NCBI RefSeq assembly: GCF_022829465.1
Contig: NZ_JAKSXZ010000030.1
Location: forward strand, 1 to 63,549
Length of the DNA stretch: 63,549 bases
Direction of reading: 5' to 3'
Source: Methylobacterium sp. J-067
GTDB taxonomy: Bacteria; Pseudomonadota; Alphaproteobacteria; Rhizobiales; Beijerinckiaceae
Under the pieces are notes generated by a model, which was not told the origin of the DNA, did not search any database, and saw nothing but the letters and a program-made list of their open reading frames with translations. This document shows, piece by piece, positions 32,517-42,110 of this stretch; positions within the stretch are counted from its first letter, which is position 1; each line of letters begins with the position of its first letter. A program made the position numbers and the translations under genes.

Positions 32517-34214
32517 ATGCGCATCGTCCGTCTTACAGAACGTGTGGCGCTGCGGTTCGGAGGGCGACGGGGGCCGGATACGGCGGAACCGGGGCGACGC
32601 TTCATGCTGCCGATGCTGGTCGGCTTGGCGGGAGGCGCGGCTTGGGCGAAGCCGGCTGTCGCGCAGCGGACCCTCGGCGATGCCGATTCACTCAGTGTCG
32701 TTCCGGCCGGGCAATCCGCCAGGGTCGCGCTTCCCGAGGCCGTCAATCCGCAGGTGGCGATTGGCGGCGTTACCGCGACGCCCGCGCCGTACCTCTCGAA
32801 GATCGCCTCGGGGCAGATCCCGGTCCTCGACATGTTCGGCCCCTACCGCGACGGGGTGCGAGGCGACGAGACGCTTTTGAACGCCATCCTAAACGGCCAT
32901 AACGCCTGCTACATCAAGCCGAACATCCGCGGCGTCGGCCCCGTGCTGGCCAAGGATGGCCCCATCATCGTCCCGCAGAACGGCAAGCTGATCGGGATCG
33001 CAGGTCGGCAAAGCACCACCATCACCCGCCTCAGCGGGTACACGGGCGATACCCTCCAGATGGGGTCGCCTACCTCCGGCATGGGCTCGGCCGAGATCGA
33101 GGGCCTGTGGTTCACGGCGCCGGGTCGGTTTCTCGGCGCCGTCCCGGCTGGAACCAAGCTCGGCGGACGTCTCACGGCGGGCCAGGCTCACATTCGTGCC
33201 TACGGCAGCCAGTCCGGGGCTATTCGGAACTGTGGCGGTATGCCCATTCCCTATTTCATCGCACAGCAGGGAGGGTATGGCCTCACCATCGAGAATTCGT
33301 TCACCATCGGCGGCCTGTGGGACCGAACTCAGACAGCGTTGCAAGAGGCGATCGCGGTGCTGGTGACGAATTATGACCCGGTCCATGGTCATCCGACCTG
33401 TACCACTGTCATCAATCCGAATTGGGTGGGCGGAAACAGCGCGTCGGAATCACGCACGATCAAGCTCTACAGCAAATCTTACGAGTGCAAGGAGCGTATC
33501 GGTCCAAAATATGGCTGGTTGCACGCGGCGGGTGAAGACTGTCAGATGATCGGAGGCTTTGCGGGCGGTTTCAATCGCTCGCCGATCGCGATTCTGCCAG
33601 GGGGGCCCGAACTCATCGGCGGCAAGCCGGCTTGGGTTCAAATCAAGTTCAGCCTCCTCGGCGCCCGTCTCGATGAGAGCATGTGGGCGGGTATCGAGGC
33701 GCGGCGCGCGGAGGCCTCACAGGCCGTTCTGAATATCCTTTCTGTCGCGAACTGCGAGTTCAACGGCCAATTGGTGGGCGCGCACGGGATCGATATTTCG
33801 CCATCGCCTCTGATGGCCGTGGCCCGGCTGCGCGCCGCCAACCTTGTGCTGGCGGCCTATCAGGGAGCTGGGGCTCGCTTCTATGCGGTCGATGGCGGAG
33901 AGGTCCACAAGGCGGACATTCATGGGTTCAACGTGGCGGGGTTCGACACGACCAAGGGCGATCCGATCGATTACGGCGCCGGCCTCGTGATCGGAGGGCT
34001 GACGCGCAACATGGCCGTCACCGATTTGCGCGGCGGCGGCGGTCCGAACGGCGATACGGATCCCAACAATGGCCAGTATCTCTTCGCCGACACGACCCCC
34101 GTCTCACGCGGTCAGTCCAAGCAGGGGAACTCCTATCATCGCGTCCGCGCGACGAACCTCGGTTTGGCAGGGGGCGCCCCTGCCATGGGCGGCGTCAACG
34201 ATACGGCGGGTTGA
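32517..34214 (+). CDS. Secreted beta-helix-like protein (565 aa)
   Basis: I chose ATG 32517, which follows GATGAGGGGC; ATG 32505 is also possible. The N-terminus is long and basic, then a hydrophobic segment ends in KPAVAQ (about residue 50), a signal peptide of unusual length. The mature part is rich in Gly, Asn, Ile and short turns (NGKLIGIAGRQSTTITRLSG) typical of right-handed parallel beta-helix proteins such as pectate-lyase-like or polysaccharide-binding/depolymerising proteins. No catalytic residues could be assigned. Its position near an ExoY-type gene suggests a role with surface polysaccharide, which is inference. Confidence 0.65.
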   Translation: MRIVRLTERVALRFGGRRGPDTAEPGRRFMLPMLVGLAGGAAWAKPAVAQRTLGDADSLSVVPAGQSARVALPEAVNPQVAIGGVTATPAPYLSKIASGQIPVLDMFGPYRDGVRGDETLLNAILNGHNACYIKPNIRGVGPVLAKDGPIIVPQNGKLIGIAGRQSTTITRLSGYTGDTLQMGSPTSGMGSAEIEGLWFTAPGRFLGAVPAGTKLGGRLTAGQAHIRAYGSQSGAIRNCGGMPIPYFIAQQGGYGLTIENSFTIGGLWDRTQTALQEAIAVLVTNYDPVHGHPTCTTVINPNWVGGNSASESRTIKLYSKSYECKERIGPKYGWLHAAGEDCQMIGGFAGGFNRSPIAILPGGPELIGGKPAWVQIKFSLLGARLDESMWAGIEARRAEASQAVLNILSVANCEFNGQLVGAHGIDISPSPLMAVARLRAANLVLAAYQGAGARFYAVDGGEVHKADIHGFNVAGFDTTKGDPIDYGAGLVIGGLTRNMAVTDLRGGGGPNGDTDPNNGQYLFADTTPVSRGQSKQGNSYHRVRATNLGLAGGAPAMGGVNDTAG

Positions 34215-34217
34215 GCA

Positions 34218-34448
34218 ATGGCAACCTTCATCACCAACGAGGACGGCACCGTGTCCGTCCGGCATTCGCCCGAAGACATCGCCGAGGCGGCGCGGCAGAA
34301 TGCCGGCACCGCGCATGCGAGGGCCGAACAGATCGAGGCGGATCGCAAGGCCGCGCAACAGTTGACGGACGCCAGGCTCGCTGCGGTGACGCCATCGGCC
34401 CAGGACACGGTTCCGGGGGCGGACCCCGCGAACGACGCGGCGTCGTAG
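34218..34448 (+). CDS. Small hypothetical protein (76 aa) coupled to the beta-helix gene
   Basis: It starts only 3 bases after the preceding stop. It begins MATFITNEDGTVSVRH and is otherwise helical and charged (EDIAEAARQNAGTAHARAEQ), then a disordered acidic tail. No family was recognised. Co-transcription with the secreted beta-helix protein is very likely. Confidence 0.55.
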   Translation: MATFITNEDGTVSVRHSPEDIAEAARQNAGTAHARAEQIEADRKAAQQLTDARLAAVTPSAQDTVPGADPANDAAS

Positions 34449-34552
34449 CCGTCCGGTGCCGAGCCCGGGCACCCGATCTCACCCGGATCATGCCGGCCGC
34501 CGCCACGCGAGCGGCCTCTCTGCTCGCTCGGTCTAAAACCACACATTCACGG

Positions 34553-34564
34553 ATGGTTAACCAT
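34553..34564. promoter_or_regulatory. ATGGTTAACCAT palindrome, candidate CtrA site for flagellin
   Basis: The 12-bp perfect palindrome presents TTAACCAT on both strands. CtrA, the alphaproteobacterial cell-cycle and motility regulator, recognises TTAA-type motifs, and TTAACCAT has been described as a half-site motif in Caulobacter. It lies about 115 bases upstream of the flagellin start in a 230-base gap that is AT-richer than its surroundings. A direct role is inference from motif and position. Confidence 0.5.
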
Positions 34565-34678
34565 GCTACCCGTCTCCGAAAACATATTTCCGCGATTTAC
34601 AAATCGGCAGAGGTTGGCGGAATAGAAGTAATCGCCACTAAAAACGGTGGTATTATGATCTAGTAAGGATCAACGATA

Positions 34679-35866
34679 GTGTCGAACGGCGTCACGCTCA
34701 CCGCTGCCACCCGCCAGAACCTGCTCTCCCTGCAGGATACGGCGTCGCTGACGGCCACCACCCAGAACCGGCTCGCCACCGGCAAGAAGGTCTCCTCGGC
34801 CCTCGACAACCCGGTCACCTTCTTCACCTCGCAGTCCCTCGACCAGCGGTCGGGCGATCTGTCGAACCTGCTCGACGGCATTTCCAACGGCGTGCAGGCG
34901 ATCCAGGCCGCCAACCAGGGCATCACCTCGATCCAGAAGCTGGTCGATCAGGCCAAGTCGGTCGCCAACCAGGCTCTCTCGACCCAGATCACCACCACCG
35001 GCACGGCCTCGACCGCCTACGCCACGTCGACCACCGCCACGACCGTCAACCTGTTCGTGAACGGTTCCTCGACCGCCGCCTCGATCCCGGCCAACGCCAC
35101 GATCGATCAGGCGATCACGGCGCTGAACACCGCCGTGGGCTCCGGCAGCTTCACGAAGGACTCCACCGGCACCAAGCTCGTGATGAACGCCAGCTCGGAT
35201 GTCGAATTCAACACCACCGCCGACCAGACCCTCATCGGCTTCGCCGCGGGTTCCGGTTCGGCCACCACCTACGGTGCCACCACCGCCGTCGCGCAGAGCG
35301 CCGACCTCACGGTCTCCGGCGTCTCCGCCCGCTCGGCCCTGGCCAAGCAGTACAACAGCCTGCTGACCCAGATCGACCAGCTCGCCGGCGACGCGAGCTA
35401 CAACGGCACGAACCTGATCGGCGGCAAGGGGGCGAACAACAACCTGACGATCAACTTCAACGCGAAGGGCAACTCGAACCTCCAGGTCACGGCGACCGAC
35501 GAGACCTCGAGCGGCCTCAACCTGAGCGCGATCACCAGCTCGTCCGCCGCCGGCACCGCCGGCCGTGGCAACTTCCTGCTCAACGGCGACATCAACGCGA
35601 CGTTGACCGGTCTGACCAAGGCGTCGAACCAGCTGCGGTCGGATTCCTCGACCTTCGGCTCGGCCCTGTCGGTGGTTCAGAACCGCCAGGACTTCACGAA
35701 GAACCTGATCAACGTCCTCGACACCGGCTCCGCGAACCTGACGAACGCCGACCTCAACGCCGAGGCGGCCAACTCCCAGGCCCTCTCGACCCGCCAGTCG
35801 CTGGGCATCTCGGCCCTCTCGCTGGCGAACACCGCCCAGCAGGGCATCCTCCAGCTGCTCCGCTAA
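34679..35866 (+). CDS. Flagellin
   Basis: The 395-residue protein starts at GTG after a TAAGGAT ribosome site. It has the conserved flagellin ends: N-terminal helices (TAATRQNLLSLQDTASL, then RLATGKKVSSALDNP and DGISNGVQAIQAANQGI) and a C-terminal coiled coil (QNRQDFTKNLINVLDTGSAN, LGISALSLANTAQQGILQLL). The variable middle is rich in Thr, Ser and Asn, as in surface-exposed filament domains. It is exported by the flagellar type III system and forms the filament. No other flagellar genes are in the window, so it is a scattered or paralogous copy. Confidence 0.93.
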   Translation: MSNGVTLTAATRQNLLSLQDTASLTATTQNRLATGKKVSSALDNPVTFFTSQSLDQRSGDLSNLLDGISNGVQAIQAANQGITSIQKLVDQAKSVANQALSTQITTTGTASTAYATSTTATTVNLFVNGSSTAASIPANATIDQAITALNTAVGSGSFTKDSTGTKLVMNASSDVEFNTTADQTLIGFAAGSGSATTYGATTAVAQSADLTVSGVSARSALAKQYNSLLTQIDQLAGDASYNGTNLIGGKGANNNLTINFNAKGNSNLQVTATDETSSGLNLSAITSSSAAGTAGRGNFLLNGDINATLTGLTKASNQLRSDSSTFGSALSVVQNRQDFTKNLINVLDTGSANLTNADLNAEAANSQALSTRQSLGISALSLANTAQQGILQLLR

Positions 35867-35886
35867 GCGCGGCCGCGGCGAAAACC

Positions 35887-35916
35887 GAAGCGGCCGGGGC
35901 CGATCTCGGCCGCTTC
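35887..35916. terminator. Bidirectional terminator hairpin after flagellin and the DUF808 gene
   Basis: A perfect 10-bp stem (gaagcggccg with cggccgcttc, 10-base loop) lies between two convergent genes. Read on the minus strand it is followed by GGTTTT, so it can end the DUF808 transcript. On the plus strand no T-run follows, but a stem this stable may still stop flagellin transcription. Confidence 0.6.
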
Positions 35917-35922
35917 ACGGGC

Positions 35923-36915
35923 TCACGCCGGGCGGTGCCGAAGGCCCTTCAGGGCGTTCCAGGTCGGCGCGAGAACGACGCTCGTCAGCGGGATCAGCAG
36001 CAGGCCCACCACCATCCCGATCACCCCCGACACCGCCGCCGTCACCAGCCACTCGACGAAGCCCTTGGCGACGGGGACGAACGAGGCCGCGCCGTGGGCG
36101 GCCTCATGGGCGACATGGGCGGGCGCGGCGACGCCGTAGCCCTCCAGCCCGTGCATCAGGATTCCGCCGCCGACCCAGATCATCGCCGCCGTCCCGATGA
36201 CCGAGAGGATCTGGAGCAGGACCGGCATGCCCCGGACCACGCCGCGCCCCAGCCCCCGGATCAGGCTCCCCAGCGGCGGCCTCGCCGTGCTGCGGGCGAG
36301 GGCGAGGCCCGCATCGTCGGCCTTCACGATCAGCGCGACCACGCCGTAGACGCCCACGGTGATCCCGATGGCGACGAGGGCCAGCACCGCCGCCCGCATC
36401 CAGAAGCTGCCCTCCGGCAGGGCGGCCAGGGTGATTGCCATGATCTCGGCCGAGAGGATGAAGTCGGTCTTGATCGCGCTCGCCACGCGGCGGTCCTCCC
36501 GTGCCTGATCGCCCCCGGCGCCGTCCTGGTCCTCCTCCTCGCCGGCCGGGCCGTGATGGGGGAAGACCGCCTCGACCACCTTCTCGGCCCCCTCGTAGCA
36601 GAGGTAGGCGCCGCCCAGCATCAGCAGCGGCGTGATCGACCAGGGGGCGAAGGCGCTGAGCGCCAGGGCGCCCGGCAGGAGGATCAGGAGCTTGTTGCGC
36701 ATCGACCCGAGGGCGATCTTGCCGACGATCGGCAACTCGCGCTCGGCCGCGAACCCGACGACGTAGCGCGGCGTGACGGCGGCATCGTCGATGACGACGC
36801 CCGCCGCCTTGGTTCCGGCTTTCGCGGCCTGCCCTGCCACATCATCCAGGGACGCCGCCGCCGTCCTGACCATGAACGCCACGTCGTCCAGCAGCGCAAT
36901 CAATCCGACGCTCAC
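35923..36915 (-). CDS. DUF808 (YedI-type) inner-membrane protein
   Basis: The GTG at 36915 is preceded by GAGGAGA at good spacing and gives 330 residues starting MSVGLIALLDDVAFMV. The protein matches DUF808/YedI: an N-terminal soluble segment with DDVAGQAAKAGTKAAGVVID, then six or more membrane helices, with the family segment YLCYEGAEKVVEAVFPH. The molecular function of the family is unknown. It is divergent from the ThDP-enzyme gene, with 154 bases between starts. Confidence 0.88.
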   Translation of the reverse strand: MSVGLIALLDDVAFMVRTAAASLDDVAGQAAKAGTKAAGVVIDDAAVTPRYVVGFAAERELPIVGKIALGSMRNKLLILLPGALALSAFAPWSITPLLMLGGAYLCYEGAEKVVEAVFPHHGPAGEEEDQDGAGGDQAREDRRVASAIKTDFILSAEIMAITLAALPEGSFWMRAAVLALVAIGITVGVYGVVALIVKADDAGLALARSTARPPLGSLIRGLGRGVVRGMPVLLQILSVIGTAAMIWVGGGILMHGLEGYGVAAPAHVAHEAAHGAASFVPVAKGFVEWLVTAAVSGVIGMVVGLLLIPLTSVVLAPTWNALKGLRHRPA

Positions 36916-37069
36916 ACGGTGTCTCCTCGTCGGGGTGGGATCCCTCCTACAGACGAACCTCGGCGCGGTTTGATCCGCCGAACGACGAGGCCGCCAGGAA
37001 CTGGGTTTCCCACGGGTTGTTACCGGGGACGACATGGCCGCCGACGCGGCCCGCATGCAAGGAGCCCCC

Positions 37070-38860
37070 ATGGCAGAGGCCGTCGCCGACTTCTTCTGGA
37101 AGCGCCTCGCCGAATGGGGCGTGACCAAGATCTTCGGGTATCCCGGCGACGGCATCAACGGGCTTCTCGGCTCTCTCCAGCGCAACGATCTGCCCTTCGA
37201 GTTCATCCAGGTCCGCCACGAGGAGATGGCGGCCTTCATGGCCTCGGCCTATTCCAAGTTCACAGGGGAGGTCGGCGTGTGCCTCGCCACCTCCGGCCCC
37301 GGCGCGACCCATCTGCTGACGGGCATGTACGACGCCTATTCCGACCATGTGCCGATGCTCGTCATCGCCGGCCAGCAGGCGCGCAACGTCCACGGCGCCC
37401 ATTACCAGCAGGAACTCGACCTCACGAGCGTCTTCAAGGACGTGACGGCCTACGTGCAGCAGGCCTCCTCCCCCGCGCAGGTCCGGCACATCGTCGACCG
37501 CGCCATGCGCATCGCCAAGGGCGAGCGGAAGGTGACGGCGATCATCCTGCCGAACGACCTGCAGGACGTCCCCTACGAGCCGCCCGTGCGCAAGCACGGC
37601 AACACCTTCTCCGGCGTCGGCTACACCGCGCCGAAGGTCGTGCCCTTCGAGGCCGACCTGCGCCGGGCCGCCGACGTCCTGAACGCCGGCAAGAAGGTCG
37701 CGATCCTCGTGGGCGCGGGGGCGCTCCACGCCACCGACGAGGTGATCGCGGTGGCCGACAGGCTCCAGGCCGGCGTGGCGAAGGCCCTGCTCGGCAAGGC
37801 GGCCCTGCCCGACGACCTGCCCTTCGTGACCGGCACGATCGGGCTCCTCGGCTCCAAGCCCTCCTCCGACATGATGGCCGGCTGCGACACCCTGCTGATG
37901 ATCGGCTCCGGCTTCCCCTGGGCCGAGTTCCTGCCCGAGGAGGGACAGGCCCGGGGCGTGCAGATCGACATCGCCCCGGCGATGCTGTCGCTCCGCTACC
38001 CTATGGAGGTACCGCTCTGCGGCGACTCGGTCGAGACGCTGAACGCCCTGCTCCCTCTGCTGGAGCAGAAGAAGGAGGGCGGTTCCTGGCGCAAGGGCAT
38101 CGAGAAGGGCGTCGCCGCGTGGTGGAAGGAGGCGGAGGACCGGGCCATGGCCAAGGCCAACCCGGTGAACCCGCAGCGCGTGACCTGGGAGCTCTCCCCG
38201 CGCATGCCCGAGCGGGTGATCGTGACCTCGGATTCCGGCTCCTGCGTCAACTGGTATGCCCGCGACCTGAAGATGCGCCGGGGCCAGATGTGCTCGCTCT
38301 CCGGGGGGCTGGCCTCCATGGGCGCGGCGGTGCCCTACGCCATCGCGGCGAAGGTGGCCCATCCCGACCGGCCGGTGATCGCGCTGGTCGGCGACGGCGC
38401 CATGCAGATGAACAACATGGCCGAGCTGATAACGGTGGCGAAGTACCGGCACCGCTGGTCGAACCAGACCTTCGTCTGCTGCGTGTTCAACAACGAGGAC
38501 CTGAATCAGGTCACGTGGGAGCAGCGCGTGATGGAGGGCAACCCGAAATTCGAGGCGAGCCAGACCATCCCGAACGTGCCCTACCACAAGTTCGCGGAGC
38601 TGATCGGCCTGAAGGGGATCTATGTCGATGACCCGTCCCAGGTCGGCGCCGCCTGGGACGAGGCGCTGGCGAGCTCCGTGCCGGTGGTGCTGGAGGTGAA
38701 GACCGACCCCGAGGTGCCGCCCCTGCCGCCCTTCTTCACCCTGGATCAGGTGAAGAGCTTCATGTCGATGCTCGGCAAGGGAGATCCGAAGGAGCGCCAC
38801 CTGCTCGTGGACACCGCCCGGCAGATGCTGAGCGCGGTCCTGCCCGGCGACCGGAAGTAG
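37070..38860 (+). CDS. Thiamine-diphosphate enzyme, pyruvate oxidase-like
   Basis: The AAGGAG site just before ATG 37070 decides the start (596 aa). The protein has the three-domain layout of POX/acetolactate synthase enzymes: PYR domain (about 1-170; catalytic Glu51 in VRHEEMAAFMA), a central FAD-type domain (about 185-330), and PP domain (about 375-560; ThDP/Mg motif GDGAMQM ... NNEDLN). It probably decarboxylates a 2-oxo acid such as pyruvate. The C-terminal membrane-binding tail of E. coli PoxB is not evident. Substrate and electron acceptor are not determined by sequence. Confidence 0.85.
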   Translation: MAEAVADFFWKRLAEWGVTKIFGYPGDGINGLLGSLQRNDLPFEFIQVRHEEMAAFMASAYSKFTGEVGVCLATSGPGATHLLTGMYDAYSDHVPMLVIAGQQARNVHGAHYQQELDLTSVFKDVTAYVQQASSPAQVRHIVDRAMRIAKGERKVTAIILPNDLQDVPYEPPVRKHGNTFSGVGYTAPKVVPFEADLRRAADVLNAGKKVAILVGAGALHATDEVIAVADRLQAGVAKALLGKAALPDDLPFVTGTIGLLGSKPSSDMMAGCDTLLMIGSGFPWAEFLPEEGQARGVQIDIAPAMLSLRYPMEVPLCGDSVETLNALLPLLEQKKEGGSWRKGIEKGVAAWWKEAEDRAMAKANPVNPQRVTWELSPRMPERVIVTSDSGSCVNWYARDLKMRRGQMCSLSGGLASMGAAVPYAIAAKVAHPDRPVIALVGDGAMQMNNMAELITVAKYRHRWSNQTFVCCVFNNEDLNQVTWEQRVMEGNPKFEASQTIPNVPYHKFAELIGLKGIYVDDPSQVGAAWDEALASSVPVVLEVKTDPEVPPLPPFFTLDQVKSFMSMLGKGDPKERHLLVDTARQMLSAVLPGDRK

Positions 38861-38884
38861 GTTCGCGCCGGGGCCGGCCCGGAC

Positions 38885-41869
38885 TTAGGCCGCCGGGGCC
38901 GCCAGCGCGAGCCGGCTGCCGAGCACCCGATGCAGGATGCGGCCGAGCTGTTCGGCCGAATAGGGCTTGTGCAGCAGGGCGAAGCCGTGGTCGCTCTCCT
39001 GCGCGAGGACGTGGCTGTAGCCCGAGGTCAGGATCACCGGCAGGTGAGGCAGGCGCCCCTGCAACTCCCGGGCGAGGGCGACCCCGCCCATGCCCGGCAT
39101 CACGACGTCCGAGAACACCAGATCGAACCCGTTCCCGTCGTCGCCGAGCCGTTCCAGGGCCTCCTCGGCGTTGCCGGCCCAGGTCGGCCGGTAGCCCAGG
39201 TCCTCCAGGATCTGCGTCGCGAACTGGCCGACCCCGACATTGTCCTCCACGACGAGGATGCTCTGTCCGCAGCCGAGGGGGGCCAGCCCCTCCTCCCGCT
39301 CGCGCTCGCCCGCGGGCATCTCCGACACCGCGACCTCGGGCAGGTAGAGGGTGAAGGTGGTGCCCTCGCCGACGACGCTGCGGACATCCACGTCGCCACC
39401 CGACTGCTTGGCGAAGCCGAAGACCTGGCTGAGCCCGAGGCCCGTGCCCTTGCCCACCTCCTTGGTGGTGAAGAAGGGCTCGAAGATCCGCCCGATCCGG
39501 TCCTGGGGAATGCCGATGCCCGTGTCGGTCAAGGCGATCGCCACGAAGGGCGTCCCGGAGCCGGCATGGCCCCGGACGGCCGGCAGCGCCGCGCCGCAGG
39601 TCACGCGCAGGATGAGGGTGCCCTCCCCGTCCATGGCGTCCCGGGCGTTGACCGCCATGTTGACCAGCGCGGTCTCGAATTGGCTGACGTCCGCACGGAT
39701 GTGGCAGTTCGAATCCGGTGCCTCGATCAGCACCTGCACCCGCGCGCCGGTCAGGGTGTCGAGCATGTCGGCGATGGCGCGCACCCGCTGGCCGACGCTG
39801 AACACCTCGGGCTTGAGCGCCTGCCGCCGGGCGAAGGCGAGGAGCTGGCCGGTGAGCTTAGCCGCCCGGTCGACCGTGTCCGACACGGCGTCGAGGTAGC
39901 GGCGCTTGCGCGCCTCCGGCAGGTCGGGCCGGCGCAGGAAATCCACCGACGAGCGGATGATCGTCAGAAGGTTGTTGAAGTCGTGCGCCACGCCCCCCGT
40001 GAGCTGGCCGACCGCCTCCAGCTTCTGCGATTGGCGCAGGGCCTCCTGGGCTTGCAGCAGCTCGTCCTGGCCGCGTAGCCGCTCCGAGACGTCCATGACG
40101 AACTGGTAGCAGCCGGTGCGCTCGCCCCGTTCGTTGCGCAGGGTGCGGAAGCTGATCTCGTAGGCCGGGCGCGCCCGGGCGGGATCGCCGTATTCGTGGA
40201 CGAAGGTCAGTTCCTCGCCCGCGAGCCCCCGCCCCCACCCGGCCTTCACCTGGGCCTGATGCTCGGGTTGGTCGGCCAGGAGGTCGAGCATGTTGTCGCC
40301 GACCTTCGGACGCACGCCGTAGATGCGCGCGAACTCGTCCGCATTCGCTCGGTTGATGGCCAGGATGGTGTAGGTCAGATCGACCGCCATCACCATGATG
40401 TCGGTCCGCTCGACGATCGTGGCGAACAGGTTGCGCTCGGCGGTGCGCTCGGAGACCTGCTGTTCCAGGGTCTCGTTGAGGTGCTGGAGCCGGCGCTCGC
40501 TCTCGGCCAGCCGCTGCTCGGCCTCCCGTCGCTCGCTGAGATCGACGGTGACGATCAGCAGGTTCCTGAAGCGGCCCTGCGCGTCGTCCATCCGCCGGAT
40601 GCTGCTGCTCGCCCAGACCGTCGTGCCGTCGGGGCGGCGGTAGATCTTGTCGAGGCCGGCGCCGTGCCCGGTCTCGACCGCCTGCGCCAGCGTCGCCGCG
40701 CTCTGCGCGACCGAGAGGGGATCGGTCACGTCGGCGATGCCGAGTTGCAGCAATTCCTCCGCCGGGCGCCCGAGGATGCGGCACAGTTCGGTGTTGACCC
40801 GCAGGAAGCGGCCCCCGGCATCGACCTCGGACAGGCCGACGGACGCGCCCGCAAAGATCGCCGCCAGCTGCTCCTCGCTCTCGCGCAGGGCAACCTCGGC
40901 GCGGGCGCGCTCGATCGCGGTCTTGACGCGCTCGCCCACCTCCCGGATCAGCGACCCCTCTTCCGGGGTCCAGGCGCGTGGGACCGCGCTCTGCACTGCC
41001 AGCAGGCCGACCCATTCCTCGCCCCGGAACAGCACGACGTCGACGAAGGCCCCGACCTCGCGCGAGCCCAGGCCCGCCCGCGCCTCGGGGTTGAACCGGG
41101 GGTCCGAGGGCACGTCCTCGACGGCGACGACCCCGCCGTCGCGATAGGCGGTCAGGAGGTCGGGCCCGAAGGCCGCCAGCGAATGCTGGCCGACGATGGT
41201 GCCGACGCCGTCGATGTACTCGCACTCGACCGTCATCAGGCTGCCGGCGATCTCGGCGTAGAAGACGCGGCTCGCGCCGACCCGCGCGCCGAGCCGCTGG
41301 GAGGCCACCTCGACGATCTCGGCTGGCGTGCTCAGGGGCCGGAGCGCATCGCTGAGGGCGAGGAGGAAGGATTGCCGCTCCTCGGTCTCGCGGCGGCGGC
41401 TTTCGCCGAGCGCGGGGCCGGCGCCCTCGGTGCAGGTGCCGTACAATCCGTCCACGCCGCCGGCCGCATTGCGGACGGGCACGCAGGACAGGCAGGCCCA
41501 GGGGCCATGCGGGCCGTCCGCGTGGACGGCGCGGCCGGCCCAGGCTTCGGCCAGGAGAGGTTCCGGATCCGCCGCGACCGCGTGCCTGACCTCGCGGTAA
41601 TCGCGGCCGAGGGCGGCCGGATGCGCCGCCCCGAGGAGCCGGGCATAGGCGTCGTTGTAGAGGAGCCGTCGCTCCGGCCCCCAAAGGATGAAGGTCGGCT
41701 GGTGCGCGCCGAGCATGACGCCCACGAGCGTCGCGAGGCTCGCCGGCCATGTCGCGGGATCGCCGAGGGGGGACGTGGCCCAATCGTGCTCGCGCAGGGC
41801 CAGCCCCGTCGCGCCACCGTCCATCAGGCAGACCGGGATGCACATCGTCGCGTTCGGTCTCTCGTGCAT
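38885..41869 (-). CDS. PAS/GAF hybrid histidine kinase, soluble
   Basis: The 994-residue protein has no membrane segment. Modules in order: a PAS-like domain (about 20-150), GAF (about 165-320), PAS (about 330-450), coiled coil (450-480), PAS (about 485-600), HisKA (His629 in GGVAHDFNNLL), HATPase (about 735-845; DTGIGIP, GKGTGLGL) and a C-terminal receiver (Asp921 in LVFSDVVMPG). The HDFNNLL box places it in the HWE-like/HisKA_4-neighbouring hybrid type common in methylobacteria. It may sense redox, light or small ligands through its PAS/GAF modules. No separate response regulator is adjacent. Confidence 0.9.
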   Translation of the reverse strand: MHERPNATMCIPVCLMDGGATGLALREHDWATSPLGDPATWPASLATLVGVMLGAHQPTFILWGPERRLLYNDAYARLLGAAHPAALGRDYREVRHAVAADPEPLLAEAWAGRAVHADGPHGPWACLSCVPVRNAAGGVDGLYGTCTEGAGPALGESRRRETEERQSFLLALSDALRPLSTPAEIVEVASQRLGARVGASRVFYAEIAGSLMTVECEYIDGVGTIVGQHSLAAFGPDLLTAYRDGGVVAVEDVPSDPRFNPEARAGLGSREVGAFVDVVLFRGEEWVGLLAVQSAVPRAWTPEEGSLIREVGERVKTAIERARAEVALRESEEQLAAIFAGASVGLSEVDAGGRFLRVNTELCRILGRPAEELLQLGIADVTDPLSVAQSAATLAQAVETGHGAGLDKIYRRPDGTTVWASSSIRRMDDAQGRFRNLLIVTVDLSERREAEQRLAESERRLQHLNETLEQQVSERTAERNLFATIVERTDIMVMAVDLTYTILAINRANADEFARIYGVRPKVGDNMLDLLADQPEHQAQVKAGWGRGLAGEELTFVHEYGDPARARPAYEISFRTLRNERGERTGCYQFVMDVSERLRGQDELLQAQEALRQSQKLEAVGQLTGGVAHDFNNLLTIIRSSVDFLRRPDLPEARKRRYLDAVSDTVDRAAKLTGQLLAFARRQALKPEVFSVGQRVRAIADMLDTLTGARVQVLIEAPDSNCHIRADVSQFETALVNMAVNARDAMDGEGTLILRVTCGAALPAVRGHAGSGTPFVAIALTDTGIGIPQDRIGRIFEPFFTTKEVGKGTGLGLSQVFGFAKQSGGDVDVRSVVGEGTTFTLYLPEVAVSEMPAGEREREEGLAPLGCGQSILVVEDNVGVGQFATQILEDLGYRPTWAGNAEEALERLGDDGNGFDLVFSDVVMPGMGGVALARELQGRLPHLPVILTSGYSHVLAQESDHGFALLHKPYSAEQLGRILHRVLGSRLALAAPAA

Positions 41870-42110
41870 CGGGTCCCGCCGGGCCGCTCGGGATCGCGCC
41901 CGCCGATTCGAAGCGTGGCACGGTCGCAGTAAAGGAAGGCCCCTTCGAGGCAGACCGGGGAGCCCACCCTCCGGCGCGCTACCTCAACGAGCGGTCTCAC
42001 GAGTGGCCGAGCTTGTCAAAGCCGCCGCTATCCGCCTGGACTTGTCTATGCCACCGACGGTTGATCTCGCGCGTCGGACAGCTAGCTGAGGCGGGAACCA
42101 CAGGAGGAGA

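Noticed and set aside
34455..34473. 6-bp hairpin ggtgcc/ggcacc after the 76-residue gene
   Set aside because: Short stem, no T-run, and expected by chance at this GC content.
35935..38631. Very long plus-strand open frame (898 codons) across the DUF808 gene and the ThDP-enzyme gene
   Set aside because: It is antisense to DUF808 and out of frame with the ThDP enzyme, both of which have clear family motifs. Composition is Arg/His/Gly-rich without any fold.
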